Assembly (NCBI RefSeq): GCF_945956895.1
Contig: NZ_CAMFJF010000010.1
Location: 1-64,000, forward strand
Source: an uncultured Allobosea sp.
GTDB lineage: Bacteria; Pseudomonadota; Alphaproteobacteria; Rhizobiales; Beijerinckiaceae
Reading direction: 5' to 3'
Length of the DNA: 64,000 nt
Below are positions 1-12,663 of the stretch, one piece after another. The number at the start of each line of letters is the position of its first letter. Position 1 is the stretch's first letter. The notes under the pieces were generated by a model. That model worked only from the letters and a program-made list of their open reading frames with translations, did no database searches and had not been told where the DNA came from. The translations under genes and the position numbers were made by a program.

Positions 1-1653
1 ACGCCTCCACGCCCGCCGGCCGAGCCGACGGCGCCCGCAGCTCCCCGCGCCGCTCCTCAACCTTCCGCGCCGTCTGCCCCGGCTCCCCAGCCCGGTGCAG
101 GCGCGCCGCCCTCAGCGGTTCCGCGCGGCGGTCCGGCCGTTCCGCCATCGGCCGCGCCGAGCCAGCCGCGCCCTCCGGGAGCCCCTCCTGCTGCGGCCCC
201 TGTCGCTCCGTCGCAGTCCGGCACTCCCTCCCAGCCGGGCGCTGGCGCCGCGCCATCTGCGGTGCCGCGCGGTGGTCCGGCCGTTCCGCCTTCGGCCGTC
301 CCGTCCCAGCAGCGTCCGCCGGCTGCGGCGCCGCAGCCCGGTGTTCCCGTTGCGCCCGGTCAGCCGGCAACAGGTGCCCCGACGCCTCCGTCAGGCGGCG
401 CTCCGGCCCAACCCGGGCGTCCCGCCCTCGGAATCCCTGCGACCGGGGCGCCCGCCGCTCCGGCTCCAGCCCTGCCCGGCGCGACGGCTCCAACGCCGCC
501 TGCCGGCGCGGCACCCGGCCAACCCGGGCGTCCCGCTCCCGGCATGCCGTCCGGTGGAGTGCCGGGTACCGGTGCGCCGGCGCAATCCGGCGTCGCGCCT
601 GCCCCCGGCCAGCCCGGTGCCGTGCCGGGGCAGCCGCCGGCCGGTATTCCCGGCCAGCCGGCCCAGCGTGAAGGCCGCCGCGGCGGCATCTCACCAGGCG
701 TGGCCGGCGCGATCGGGCTTGGCGCCGGCGTCATCGGCGGCATCATGGCCGCGCAGGGCGCGCAGCGCTTCGACGACATCCGCCGGGAGCGGCAGGAGCA
801 GCGCGAGGGCGACCTGACCATCATCCGCGAGCCCGGTCGCACCATCATCCGCGACGATGACGGCCGCGCCATCATCCGCCGCGACGAGGACCAGCACTTC
901 CGCGATCTCGGCTGGCAGGGTCGGTCCGAGCGCCGCGACGGCGAGATGCGTACGGTCTTCGAGCGGCCGGACGGCACGAGGATCGTCACCGTCACGGACG
1001 AGGAGGGCCGGCTGATCCGCCGCACCCGCATCGACCGCGACAATCGCGAGGTGATCATCATCGACAACACGCTGCGGGACCGTCCGGGGCGCTTTGCCGA
1101 CGATGTCGTCGTGCTGCCGCCGCCGCCGCTGCCGATCCCGCGCGAGCGCTATATCGTCGATGCGGACCAGGCCGACGAGAACCTGATCTACGAGACGATC
1201 ATCGCTCCGCCGATCGCCGCGATCCCGCGTCGCTACACGCTGGACGAAGTGCGTTACTCGCCGGACTTGCGCGCCCGCATGCGCAGCGTCGATATCGACA
1301 CGATCAATTTCGATACCGGCTCCTGGCAGGTCGGACAGGATCAGGCCCGGCGCCTCGCGGTGATCGCGGATTCGGTGAAGCGCGCCCTGCAGCGCTCGCC
1401 CAACGAGGTCTTCCTCGTCGAGGGGCACACCGACGCCGTCGGCGCCGATGTCGATAATCTCTCGCTCTCCGATCGCCGCGCGCAATCGGTCGCGGAAATC
1501 CTGACGCGCGACTTCCAGATCCCGCCGGAGAACCTGACGACGCAGGGCTATGGCGAGCAGTACCTGAAGGTGAACACGCAGGAAGCTTCGCGCGAGAACC
1601 GGCGCGTCACGCTCCGGCGCATCACGCCGCTGCTCAACGGCCAGAACCAGTGA
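1..1653 (+). CDS. OmpA-family outer-membrane/peptidoglycan-associated protein, 5' truncated by window edge
   Basis: The reading frame is open from base 1, so the true start lies outside the window; 550 residues are visible. The first ~220 residues are a Pro/Ala/Gly/Gln-rich low-complexity region with an internal duplication (SAVPRGGPAVPPSA encoded near 110-153 and again near 250-300). A short Gly-rich hydrophobic stretch (SPGVAGAIGLGAGVIGGIMAA) follows, then an Arg/Asp/Glu-rich segment (~residues 260-400). The C-terminal ~120 residues are an OmpA-like peptidoglycan-binding domain: INFDTGS, then VEGHTDAVGADVDNLSLSDR and an NRRV-type end. Such proteins tether the outer membrane to peptidoglycan; the Pro-rich part probably spans periplasm or is surface exposed (inference). 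A strong hairpin follows the stop. The gene role is unknown beyond the domain. Confidence 0.85.
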   Translation, partial: TPPRPPAEPTAPAAPRAAPQPSAPSAPAPQPGAGAPPSAVPRGGPAVPPSAAPSQPRPPGAPPAAAPVAPSQSGTPSQPGAGAAPSAVPRGGPAVPPSAVPSQQRPPAAAPQPGVPVAPGQPATGAPTPPSGGAPAQPGRPALGIPATGAPAAPAPALPGATAPTPPAGAAPGQPGRPAPGMPSGGVPGTGAPAQSGVAPAPGQPGAVPGQPPAGIPGQPAQREGRRGGISPGVAGAIGLGAGVIGGIMAAQGAQRFDDIRRERQEQREGDLTIIREPGRTIIRDDDGRAIIRRDEDQHFRDLGWQGRSERRDGEMRTVFERPDGTRIVTVTDEEGRLIRRTRIDRDNREVIIIDNTLRDRPGRFADDVVVLPPPPLPIPRERYIVDADQADENLIYETIIAPPIAAIPRRYTLDEVRYSPDLRARMRSVDIDTINFDTGSWQVGQDQARRLAVIADSVKRALQRSPNEVFLVEGHTDAVGADVDNLSLSDRRAQSVAEILTRDFQIPPENLTTQGYGEQYLKVNTQEASRENRRVTLRRITPLLNGQNQ

Positions 1654-1692
1654 CGACCGGGCGGGGCTGCCTTCGAAGCAGCCTCGCTCCCC

Positions 1693-1728
1693 AACAGGCG
1701 CAGGGAACAGTCGTTCCCTGCGCCTGTT
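1693..1728 (+). terminator. Rho-independent terminator after OmpA-domain gene
   Basis: A perfect 16-bp inverted repeat (AACAGGCGCAGGGAAC / GTTCCCTGCGCCTGTT) with a 4-base loop AGTC is followed by TTCATT. It lies 40 bases after the stop at 1653 and 36 bases before the next start. Confidence 0.8.
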
Positions 1729-1763
1729 TCATTCCCGGAGGATAGCCGAAGGGGGATGCCGCC

Positions 1764-2036
1764 ATGAGAAAGCTTGCTCCGGTTCTGGTCGGATTGCTCG
1801 CCGCGAGCCTGGCGGGAGCGCTCGCCGCACAGGCACAGACCGTCTCGCCTCCCGTCGAGCAGCGGGCTCCGGGCGTGCCGCCGGCGCCACGGTCGGGAGA
1901 GGGCGTTCGCCCGGCTGCGCCCAACAACGCAGCCTCCCGCGCCGAGAAGCGCGGCGCTGGAGAGGACAAGGCGCAGGTTCGGCCCGAGCGCGATTTGCCG
2001 ATGCCCAAGCCGGTTCCATCGATCATCGCACCTTGA
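1764..2036 (+). CDS. small exported protein of unknown function
   Basis: Encodes 90 residues. The N-terminus MRKLAPVLVGLLAASLAGALAAQAQ is a typical Sec signal peptide with an AQA cleavage site. The ~65-residue mature part is rich in Pro, Arg, Glu and Ala, with no Cys and no recognisable domain, so it is probably disordered. The ATG at 1764 was preferred over an out-of-frame ATG at 1756 because only this frame gives a signal peptide; GGAG at 1737-1740 is rather distant. It is isolated from the upstream gene by a terminator. I do not recognise a family. Confidence 0.6.
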   Translation: MRKLAPVLVGLLAASLAGALAAQAQTVSPPVEQRAPGVPPAPRSGEGVRPAAPNNAASRAEKRGAGEDKAQVRPERDLPMPKPVPSIIAP

Positions 2037-2084
2037 AGATCGGGGTTGAGGGTTTGGTAGGGTTGCCGGGCTAGGGTGCCCGGC

Positions 2085-2282
2085 ATGAGCGACTCCGTTT
2101 CCCTCGCCACCAGCATCGTCTCGATGCAGGCCGACACCACCCGGCAGGCGCTGTCGGTCGCGATGCTCAAGCAGAATGCCAACGCCGAGCAGGGCATCGT
2201 CGCCATGCTCCAGCAGAGCGCCGAGCAGACGCAGGCTACGCTGCCGGCCGGGCAGGGCACGCTGGTCGACCGGACCGCCTGA
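2085..2282 (+). CDS. YjfB-like small protein (putative motility family)
   Basis: Encodes 65 residues. The pattern SLATSIVSMQADTTRQALSV then AMLKQNANAEQGIVAMLQQ resembles the small YjfB family (annotated as putative motility protein), whose members share a Ser-rich N-terminus, a helix with a conserved VLKK/MLKQ segment and a Gln-rich second helix. Assignment is from recalled family pattern, so it is tentative. A GTG at 2076 would add three residues. No clear Shine-Dalgarno is visible for either start. No flagellar gene is adjacent, so no role is implied by context. Confidence 0.55.
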   Translation: MSDSVSLATSIVSMQADTTRQALSVAMLKQNANAEQGIVAMLQQSAEQTQATLPAGQGTLVDRTA

Positions 2283-2320
2283 GCCATTCCTTCTCCTCGA
2301 CAACCTGTTTGAAAATGGGC

Positions 2321-2435
2321 AGCCCTCATCCTGAGGAGCCGCGTCAGCGGCGTCTCGAAGGATGCTTCAGGAGGCTCCCGAACGATCTGGACCATCCTTC
2401 GAGACGCGCCTGCGGCGCTCCTCAGGATGAGGGCT
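2321..2435. repeat. palindromic dispersed repeat, family A copy 1
   Basis: Outer arms AGCCCTCATCCTGAGGAGC and GCTCCTCAGGATGAGGGCT are inverted copies. Inner arms GTCTCGAAGGATG and CATCCTTCGAGAC are also inverted. The centre is variable. The same element recurs at 19826-19943 and 21229-21350. It contains short spurious ORFs on both strands. Confidence 0.85.
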
Positions 2436-2513
2436 GCGGGATACTCCACCAGTTGGTCTGGGAGGTATGCTTGCAGCCCGTTGCAAAGCGGCGGCGCTGC
2501 GCCTAACCTCGTC

Positions 2514-5371
<2,858 letters not shown>

Positions 5372-5461
5372 AGGGGGATTCAGCGCAGGCCGCAGGCGCG
5401 TTAGGGTCGCATGGCTGATTCGCCCGGCTGGAGGCGGCTGCGCCGGGGGGCGATCAACAAT

Positions 5462-6466
5462 ATGACGTATAACGAAGTTTGCGGGCAATCGTCCCGGCTG
5501 GTCCGGCTCGGCGTGCTGATGGCGCTCGGCCTCGCCGTCGGCGTTTTTGGAATCTGTGAGAAAGCCGCCGCCGCCGAAAACGGCACGGGCTTCTATCTGC
5601 TCGGCGGGCGCGGCGCGATGGCGGGCTACCTGCCGCCTCCCGGGGTCTATTTCGAGAGCGACACCTACAGCTACGATGCGAAGCTCGACGCCCGGAAGTC
5701 GCTGCCGGCGGGCGGACGTTTCGTCGCGGATGTGCGCAGCCAGGCCAGGGCGGATTTCCTGAGCGGTACATGGGTGACGCCCTGGGAGATCGCCGGCGGC
5801 AATGTCGCGCTCGGTGCCACCCTGCCCGTCGGCCGTGTCCGGGTCGGGGTCGGCACTGAGTACGATTCGCCGCGCACGAACCGCATCATCGGCGCCAGCC
5901 TGCGCGACAGCGCGGTGGTCGTCGGCGATCCCGTTTTCTCTGCGATGCTCGGCTGGCATGCCGGCAAGTTCCATTGGAACGCGACCGTCATGGTCAACGC
6001 ACCTGCCGGCGACTACCGCAACGGCGAACTCGCCAATCTCGCCTTCCATCGCTGGGCGACGGATCTGTCCGGCGCCCTCACCTGGTTCGATCCGGAAACC
6101 GGCATCGACCTCTCGGGCGTTGCCGGCGTGACCTTCAACGGCGCCAATCCGGCCACGGACTACCGGACGGGCACCGAGTTCCATCTTGAATGGGCGGCCT
6201 CGAAGGCGCTGACCAGCGCCCTGTCGGCCGGCGTCATCGGCTATCACTACCAGCAGCTCACCGGCGACAGCGGGGCCGGCGCGCAGCTCGGCGCCTATAA
6301 GGGACGCGTGACCGCGCTTGGCGGCACGCTCGCCTATAATTTCACGGTCGGAAGGACGCCGGTCTCGACCCGCATCAAGGTTCTGCGCGAGTTCGCCGCG
6401 GAGAACCGGGCGCGCGGAACCGTGGGCCTGCTCACCGTCTCGCTGCCCCTGACGGCTTCGCCCTGA
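5462..6466 (+). CDS. SphA/MetA-pathway phenol-degradation-like outer-membrane beta-barrel protein
   Basis: The 334-residue product begins with a charged N-terminus and hydrophobic segment LVRLGVLMALGLAVGVFG ending near KAAAAENG (signal peptide), followed by NGTGFYLLGGRGAMAGYLPPPGVYF. This is characteristic of the transporter family annotated phenol-degradation meta (SphA-like), predicted outer-membrane channels. The rest alternates short amphipathic strands with aromatic ends, as in a barrel, and the C-terminus is SLPLTASP. An upstream ATG at 5411 would add 17 residues; 5462 is preferred because it gives a normal signal peptide. The substrate is unknown; no aromatic catabolism genes are adjacent. 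Confidence 0.75.
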   Translation: MTYNEVCGQSSRLVRLGVLMALGLAVGVFGICEKAAAAENGTGFYLLGGRGAMAGYLPPPGVYFESDTYSYDAKLDARKSLPAGGRFVADVRSQARADFLSGTWVTPWEIAGGNVALGATLPVGRVRVGVGTEYDSPRTNRIIGASLRDSAVVVGDPVFSAMLGWHAGKFHWNATVMVNAPAGDYRNGELANLAFHRWATDLSGALTWFDPETGIDLSGVAGVTFNGANPATDYRTGTEFHLEWAASKALTSALSAGVIGYHYQQLTGDSGAGAQLGAYKGRVTALGGTLAYNFTVGRTPVSTRIKVLREFAAENRARGTVGLLTVSLPLTASP

Positions 6467-6513
6467 CGGCAAGACCGCCAGGGGCGGTTCGCCGGTCTAT
6501 GATCCAGGGAACG

Positions 6514-6548
6514 GCCGCCCCCGATCTCGCGGAGCGAGAGGGGGCGGC
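6514..6548. terminator. hairpin between convergent genes
   Basis: GCCGCCCCC (6514-6522) pairs with GGGGGCGGC (6540-6548), and the loop carries a second inverted repeat (TCTCGC/GCGAGA). It lies between two genes that end toward each other, so it probably terminates both transcripts. No long U-run follows on either strand. Confidence 0.6.
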
Positions 6549-6557
6549 TATCGTCCG

Positions 6558-7658
6558 TTACGGCTTGCCGAACTGGAGGGCCGGAGGCACAGGGTTCGGC
6601 TTGAACGGAGCGACCTGAAGCGTCTTGGCGTCGAGGTCGAAGCTGGTCAGGTCGACCATGCGCAGGACCTGATCCTGATAGCTCTTGATGTAGTACTTCC
6701 TGGCGCGCAGATCCGCGACCGAGGTCCACTGCGTGTATTCGAGTTCCCCGCCCTTCGCGGCGGAGTCGATGAAGCCGACGGGGATGTCGAAATTGTTCAT
6801 GATGTGCTCGACGAGACGGACCGTCTGCGGGCCATCGGGAGCCTGCTTCGCCGAAGCGACATAGCCGAGCGCGCGGATGAAGCGCGAGGGCGGGGTCGGG
6901 TCGCCCGGAATGCCGAGCAGTCCTGAGCCCTGGCCGAAGGGGGCGAAGGTCTTGCCGCCGATCTTCAGCGGGTCGGCCGCGACCGGCGAAAGCTTGACGT
7001 AGTTGCGGATGTTGTTGAGGTGCCAGTCGAAGGTCGGCGAGTTGGTCAGGACACCCATCGGGTTGTCATAGACCTTCAGCTTGCCGTCCACCGGCTCGAT
7101 CACGATGGAGGCGCCCGTCGCGTCGTGGATCGGGAAGTGGAACGGCAAGGTGAAGTTCACCATCGGTGCCGGCAGATCGACGATCACGGTCTTGTCGAGC
7201 GCCGCCTTCACTTCCGCGACGGTCGAGAAATTCGACAGCACCCAGCTCAGGAACTCCCAGGGCGCAAGCGCGGTATTCGGGTCGGCCTGGGCGACCGGCG
7301 TGTAGCCCGCGAAGTCCGGGAAATACAGGGCGCCGCCGGCAAGACCCTTCTCGTTCATGCCGTCCGAGACGAAGGGCTGGCCGAAGCTCATCACGCCGAC
7401 GAAGGCGTAGCGGGTGTTCCATTTCGGCGCGGCCATGTTGCCCGGGCGGGTGCCGACGAAGGCGTAGTTCCGCGGGACCACGACGACGTCGGATTGTGTC
7501 TGGAGTGCATATTCGAGGGTGCGGCCGTAGACCGGCGTGCCATCGGCGGCGATCATCAGGATATTCGTGCAGGCCTGGGCCGGCGCGGTGCTGACGAGCA
7601 TGCCGGCGAGCAGGGCTGCAACGCCCTTCCTCGCGAACTTCCAATCAAAAATGTGCAT
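6558..7658 (-). CDS. exported choloylglycine hydrolase / penicillin V acylase-like Ntn hydrolase
   Basis: The product has 366 residues. Residues 1-29 form a signal peptide (KGVAALLAGMLVSTAPAQA) and cleavage would expose Cys30 of CTNILMIAADGTPVYGRTLEY. In this linear-amide C-N hydrolase family (Ntn fold) the N-terminal Cys is the nucleophile, so signal cleavage also activates the enzyme. Downstream motifs, the GMNEKGLAGGALYFPDF loop and the LTNSPTFDWHLNNIRNY segment with conserved Asn, fit the family. The start at 7658 has GGGGGA 9 bases upstream; an upstream in-frame start at 7706 lacks this. The substrate may be bile-salt, penicillin V or acyl-homoserine-lactone-like amides; not decidable here. 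Periplasmic location is inferred. Confidence 0.85.
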   Translation of the reverse strand: MHIFDWKFARKGVAALLAGMLVSTAPAQACTNILMIAADGTPVYGRTLEYALQTQSDVVVVPRNYAFVGTRPGNMAAPKWNTRYAFVGVMSFGQPFVSDGMNEKGLAGGALYFPDFAGYTPVAQADPNTALAPWEFLSWVLSNFSTVAEVKAALDKTVIVDLPAPMVNFTLPFHFPIHDATGASIVIEPVDGKLKVYDNPMGVLTNSPTFDWHLNNIRNYVKLSPVAADPLKIGGKTFAPFGQGSGLLGIPGDPTPPSRFIRALGYVASAKQAPDGPQTVRLVEHIMNNFDIPVGFIDSAAKGGELEYTQWTSVADLRARKYYIKSYQDQVLRMVDLTSFDLDAKTLQVAPFKPNPVPPALQFGKP

Positions 7659-7830
7659 TGTGTCCTGTCCCCCAAAGCAGTGTGCCACGGCTTGGTAAGG
7701 GGCCAATCACCGCGCAATCGTAAAGAAGCGCGCGGCCTTGCGCAGGCCGGGGAGGGAGCCGGAAAAGGTGGTGAATGAAGCTCTAATCGCCGGACGGGTT
7801 CGCGCGCGGCGCGCCCAGACGGGCCCGGCT

Positions 7831-8706
7831 CTACTGCGTCGGCGTGAGCGAGAGTGGGGCCGGCTTCGGCGTGGGGCGCGGCTTCGGCTTGCTGGCTGGC
7901 TTCGGTTCGGTGTTGAGGCCGAGCCGGGCGCGCAGCGAAGCGGCGCGCGCTTCGGTGATCCGGGCGCCGCAGAAGCCGAACTGGCCCTCGCGCTGGAATT
8001 CGCGGCAGATCGTTTCGCGCTCGGCCGAGAAGCCGGCCTGTTCGCGGGCGATCACGCGCTGCTCGACGGCGTCGGATTTGGCCGTCAGCGTGCGGTAGCC
8101 CTCGCGGACGGCGCGCTCGGCACTGCCGCGTGCCTTCTCGATCTCCTTGGCCTGCCCGGCGACGGTGCGGGCATCGGGGCCCCAGAGCCCGCGCGGGTCG
8201 ATCCGGCATTGCGCAGCCTGCACGACGCAGGGCTCCGTCGGCTCGACCACGAGGAAGGCACCGTCGAGCACGTCGAAGACGATCGGGCAGATCGGCGCCT
8301 CCAGCTTGTAGCGGGGAACGCCGGCCGGGCGCCCGAGCGGGGTTGCCGGGACAGGCGCGTCGCCGAAGGAGACGGCACAGGGCTCGACCAGATTCGTGCT
8401 CTGGAAGCCATCGAGATTGAGCTTGAGGCCGTAGCCTGTCGCCGTCTTCGAGAAGAGGGCCTCGCCGTGATTGCCGTGGCGATGCAGGGCCTTGCCGAGG
8501 ATGGCATCCTCGCCGGCAACCTTGATGGCGGGCATGCTCGGCACCTTCGGCGCGGCCGGGGCGCCGGGCTGAGAGGGCGCGGCCTGCTGGGTTCCCGGCG
8601 CGTTGAACGGCTGGGCGCCAGGCAGTTGCAGCGGCTGGGCGAGGGCTGCCGTCGCGGCCGCGGCGAGGGCCAGCGAGGCGAGGATGAGGCGCGTCGGTCG
8701 TGTCAT
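7831..8706 (-). CDS. exported protein of unknown function
   Basis: The product has 291 residues. Residues 1-23 (MTRPTRLILASLALAAAATAALA) are a signal peptide. A Pro/Ala/Gln linker follows to about residue 60, then a globular region with Cys residues (EPCAVSFG, APICPIVFDVLDG, EPCVVQAAQC, ICREFQ, FGFCGAR) suited to periplasmic disulfides, a charged helical stretch (residues ~180-235), and a Lys/Pro tail PKPASKPKPRPTPKPAP. I do not recognise a domain. The long antisense frame over the same region is a codon-bias shadow. It runs opposite to dnaK, 319 bases away. Confidence 0.7.
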   Translation of the reverse strand: MTRPTRLILASLALAAAATAALAQPLQLPGAQPFNAPGTQQAAPSQPGAPAAPKVPSMPAIKVAGEDAILGKALHRHGNHGEALFSKTATGYGLKLNLDGFQSTNLVEPCAVSFGDAPVPATPLGRPAGVPRYKLEAPICPIVFDVLDGAFLVVEPTEPCVVQAAQCRIDPRGLWGPDARTVAGQAKEIEKARGSAERAVREGYRTLTAKSDAVEQRVIAREQAGFSAERETICREFQREGQFGFCGARITEARAASLRARLGLNTEPKPASKPKPRPTPKPAPLSLTPTQ

Positions 8707-9025
8707 GGCGGCCCAGTGAAACCGGAACGGCCTTTCTGCATGCAGGCCGACGCAAGGTTAGGCAAGGACGGGAAGGCCACACTCGGGCGGAAAGCGCGTT
8801 CCGGGGCAATTCGGCCGGCACTCCCGATTCTTAATCGGCTCGCCTGTCTTGCAAGGGGTGGAACACCCTCACTATATACGCCGCCAAGGGGCGGTTTAAC
8901 CACCGTCAAACGTGGAATGCCGGTTTCGTTCGCCGCTGAAGCGGGGGCGATCCGGTCCATGGGCCGGCAGGCGACGCACAAGCGTCGCAGGTCGGCGATC
9001 TGCTCAATCGAAAGGGATCCCATCC
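8707..9025. other. dnaK upstream intergenic region
   Basis: These 319 bases separate a leftward gene from dnaK. They hold the candidate heat-shock promoter at 8848-8878 and a GC-rich leader of about 145 bases ending in an AAAGGGA ribosome site. No CIRCE-like inverted repeat is seen. I see no other gene. Confidence 0.6.
8848..8878 (+). promoter_or_regulatory. candidate heat-shock (sigma-32 type) promoter of dnaK
   Basis: CTTGCAA begins at 8848 and CACTATATACG at 8870-8880, approximating the alphaproteobacterial heat-shock pattern CTTG...CYTATNT, although the spacing is one or two bases longer than usual. As a housekeeping promoter it reads TTGCAA, 18 bases, TATATA. Placement ahead of dnaK supports the call. 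Confidence 0.5.
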
Positions 9026-10939
<1,914 letters not shown>

Positions 10940-10963
10940 CCTGCGCCTGTCTTCCGCTGGAAC

Positions 10964-11064
10964 GTCATGGCCGGGCTTGACCCGGCCATCTCGTGACGAG
11001 AAGGCGGTTGTGAAGAAGAAGGCGCTTTCCTGTCGGAGATGGCCGGGTCAAACCCGGCCATGAC
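10964..11064. repeat. palindromic dispersed repeat, family B, between dnaK and dnaJ
   Basis: The arms GTCATGGCCGGGCTTGACCC and GGGTCAAACCCGGCCATGAC are inverted; each arm also contains its own small dyad (GGCCGGG...CCCGGCC). A related element with different arm bases lies just after dnaJ at 12236-12327. It may form a hairpin in the dnaKJ transcript. Confidence 0.8.
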
Positions 11065-11093
11065 GCCAAGGAGGCGAAGGGGCTGTTCGATCG

Positions 11094-12224
11094 ATGTCGA
11101 AGCGCGATTACTACGAGATCCTCGGCGTCAGCCGGACCGTGACGGAGGTCGAGCTCAAGACCTCGTTCCGCAAGCTCGCGATGCAGCATCATCCGGACAA
11201 GAATCCCGGCAACAAGGAAGCCGAGATCAAGTTCAAGGAAATCAACGAGGCCTACCAGATCCTCTCCGACGGCCAGAAGCGCTCGGCCTATGACCGCTTC
11301 GGCCATCAGGCCTTCGAGAATGGCGGTGGCGCCGGCGGCAATGCCGATTTCTCCGACTTCATGTCGGATATCTTCGATTCCTTCTTCGGCGATGCAAGGC
11401 GCGGCGGCGCGCGCGGCGCCAATGGCCGCGAGCGCGGCGCCGACCTGCGCTACAATCTCGAGATCGGGCTGGAAGAGGCCTTCACCGGCAAGAACGAGTC
11501 GATCCGGGTGCCGACCTCGGTCTCCTGCGAATCCTGCTCCGGTACCGGCGCCAAGCCCGGCTCGAAATCGCGGCAATGCCCGACCTGCGGCGGCCATGGC
11601 CGGGTGCGCGCCAATCAGGGCTTCTTCTCGGTGGAGCGCACCTGCCCGACCTGCTCGGGCCGCGGCGAGGTCATCGACGACCCCTGCAAGAACTGCCAGG
11701 GCGCCGGCCGCGTCACTCGCGAGCGCACGCTCTCCGTGAACATCCCGGCCGGCGTCGAGGACGGCACGCGCATCCGCCTGGCCGGCGAGGGCGAGGCGGG
11801 CCTGCGCGGCGGGCCGGCGGGCGATCTCTACATCTTCCTCTCGATCAAGCCGCACGCGATCTTCCAGCGTGACGGCGCCGACCTGTTCTGCCGCGTGCCG
11901 ATCGGGCTGGTCTCGGCCGCGCTCGGCGGCGAGATCGAGGTTCCCACGCTGTCCGGCGAGCAGGCGCGGGTGAAGATCCCAGAGGGCACCCAGACCGGCA
12001 AGCAGTTCCGCCTGAAGGCCAAGGGCATGAGCGTGCTGCGCTCGCGCGATGTCGGCGACCTCTACATCCAGGTCGTGGTCGAGACGCCGCAGAAGCTCAC
12101 GGCGCGCCAGCGCGAATTGCTGGAGGAGTTCGAGCGCGAAAGCTCGCACACCAACCATCCCGAGACGGCGGGCTTCTTCGGCCGGGTCAAGGATTTCCTC
12201 GGCGGTTTCGGCGGCACGGCCTGA
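11094..12224 (+). CDS. dnaJ: chaperone protein DnaJ (Hsp40, type I)
   Basis: The 376-residue co-chaperone stimulates DnaK ATPase. Domains in order: J domain residues 1-70 with the HPD motif ([10 protein letters not shown]); Gly/Phe region ~75-115; zinc-binding domain with four CxxCxGxG repeats ([32 protein letters not shown]) ~140-215; and C-terminal substrate-binding domains. All four zinc repeats are intact, distinguishing it from the shorter CbpA type. It lies 154 bases after dnaK with a palindromic repeat between, consistent with the usual dnaKJ unit. Confidence 0.95.
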   Translation: MSKRDYYEILGVSRTVTEVELKTSFRKLAMQHHPDKNPGNKEAEIKFKEINEAYQILSDGQKRSAYDRFGHQAFENGGGAGGNADFSDFMSDIFDSFFGDARRGGARGANGRERGADLRYNLEIGLEEAFTGKNESIRVPTSVSCESCSGTGAKPGSKSRQCPTCGGHGRVRANQGFFSVERTCPTCSGRGEVIDDPCKNCQGAGRVTRERTLSVNIPAGVEDGTRIRLAGEGEAGLRGGPAGDLYIFLSIKPHAIFQRDGADLFCRVPIGLVSAALGGEIEVPTLSGEQARVKIPEGTQTGKQFRLKAKGMSVLRSRDVGDLYIQVVVETPQKLTARQRELLEEFERESSHTNHPETAGFFGRVKDFLGGFGGTA

Positions 12225-12235
12225 GTCTTCCAAGG

Positions 12236-12327
12236 CGTCATTCTCGGGCTTGACCCGAGAATCTCAGGAAAGAGAGGCGAATGAGCCTCCTCCGGCATGA
12301 GATGCTCGGGTCAAGCCCGAGCATGAC
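12236..12327. repeat. palindromic dispersed repeat, family B, after dnaJ
   Basis: CGTCATTCTCGGGCTTGACC is mirrored by GGTCAAGCCCGAGCATGACG. The same architecture as 10964-11064 but with arm bases changed in a compensatory way, which preserves pairing. Confidence 0.8.
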
Positions 12328-12346
12328 GGTAAGAGCTCGACCATGA

Positions 12347-12374
12347 AAAAGGGCCGCCTTTCGGCGGCCCTTTT
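12347..12374. terminator. bidirectional Rho-independent terminator
   Basis: AAAAGGGCCGCC and GGCGGCCCTTTT form a 12-bp stem with a TTTC loop, giving a T-run on either strand. It separates dnaJ (+) from the CsbD gene (-). Confidence 0.9.
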
Positions 12375-12392
12375 GCTTTTGAGGCTAATGCG

Positions 12393-12584
12393 TCAGACCT
12401 TGTCGACGGCCTTCTTGACAGCGTCCTTGCCCTTGCCGAGCGCCTGCTGGGCCTCGCCTTTCAGCTCCTGAGCCTTGCCTTCGGCCTCCCATTCCGGCTT
12501 GTTCATCGCCTTGCCGGCGGCCTGCTTGATGTTGCCGGCGGCCTCGTTGGCCAGGCCCTTGATCTTGTCGGTCGTGCTGCCCAT
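12393..12584 (-). CDS. CsbD family stress-response protein
   Basis: The product has 63 residues, the usual size for CsbD/YjbJ proteins: MGSTTDKIKGLANEAAGNIK, then a KPEWEAEGKAQELKGEAQQALG repeat and a Lys-rich end. It is small, hydrophilic, predicted helical and lacks Cys. Family members accumulate under general stress; their molecular role is poorly known. The ATG at 12584 has GGGAAG about 9 bases upstream; an upstream in-frame start at 12692 would add 36 unrelated residues. Convergent with dnaJ, sharing a terminator. Confidence 0.9.
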   Translation of the reverse strand: MGSTTDKIKGLANEAAGNIKQAAGKAMNKPEWEAEGKAQELKGEAQQALGKGKDAVKKAVDKV

Positions 12585-12663
12585 TGCGGTGTCTTCCCTG
12601 AGAGGTCGGCCCCCAGCCGCTGTCGGCTGAAAGAACCGGCGCTGCGCGGAAAGGTTCCGGTTC

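Noticed and set aside
8831..9020. CIRCE element or SAM/other riboswitch ahead of dnaK
   Set aside because: No TTAGCACTC-N9-GAGTGCTAA-type repeat or aptamer pattern is seen; only a heat-shock-like promoter.
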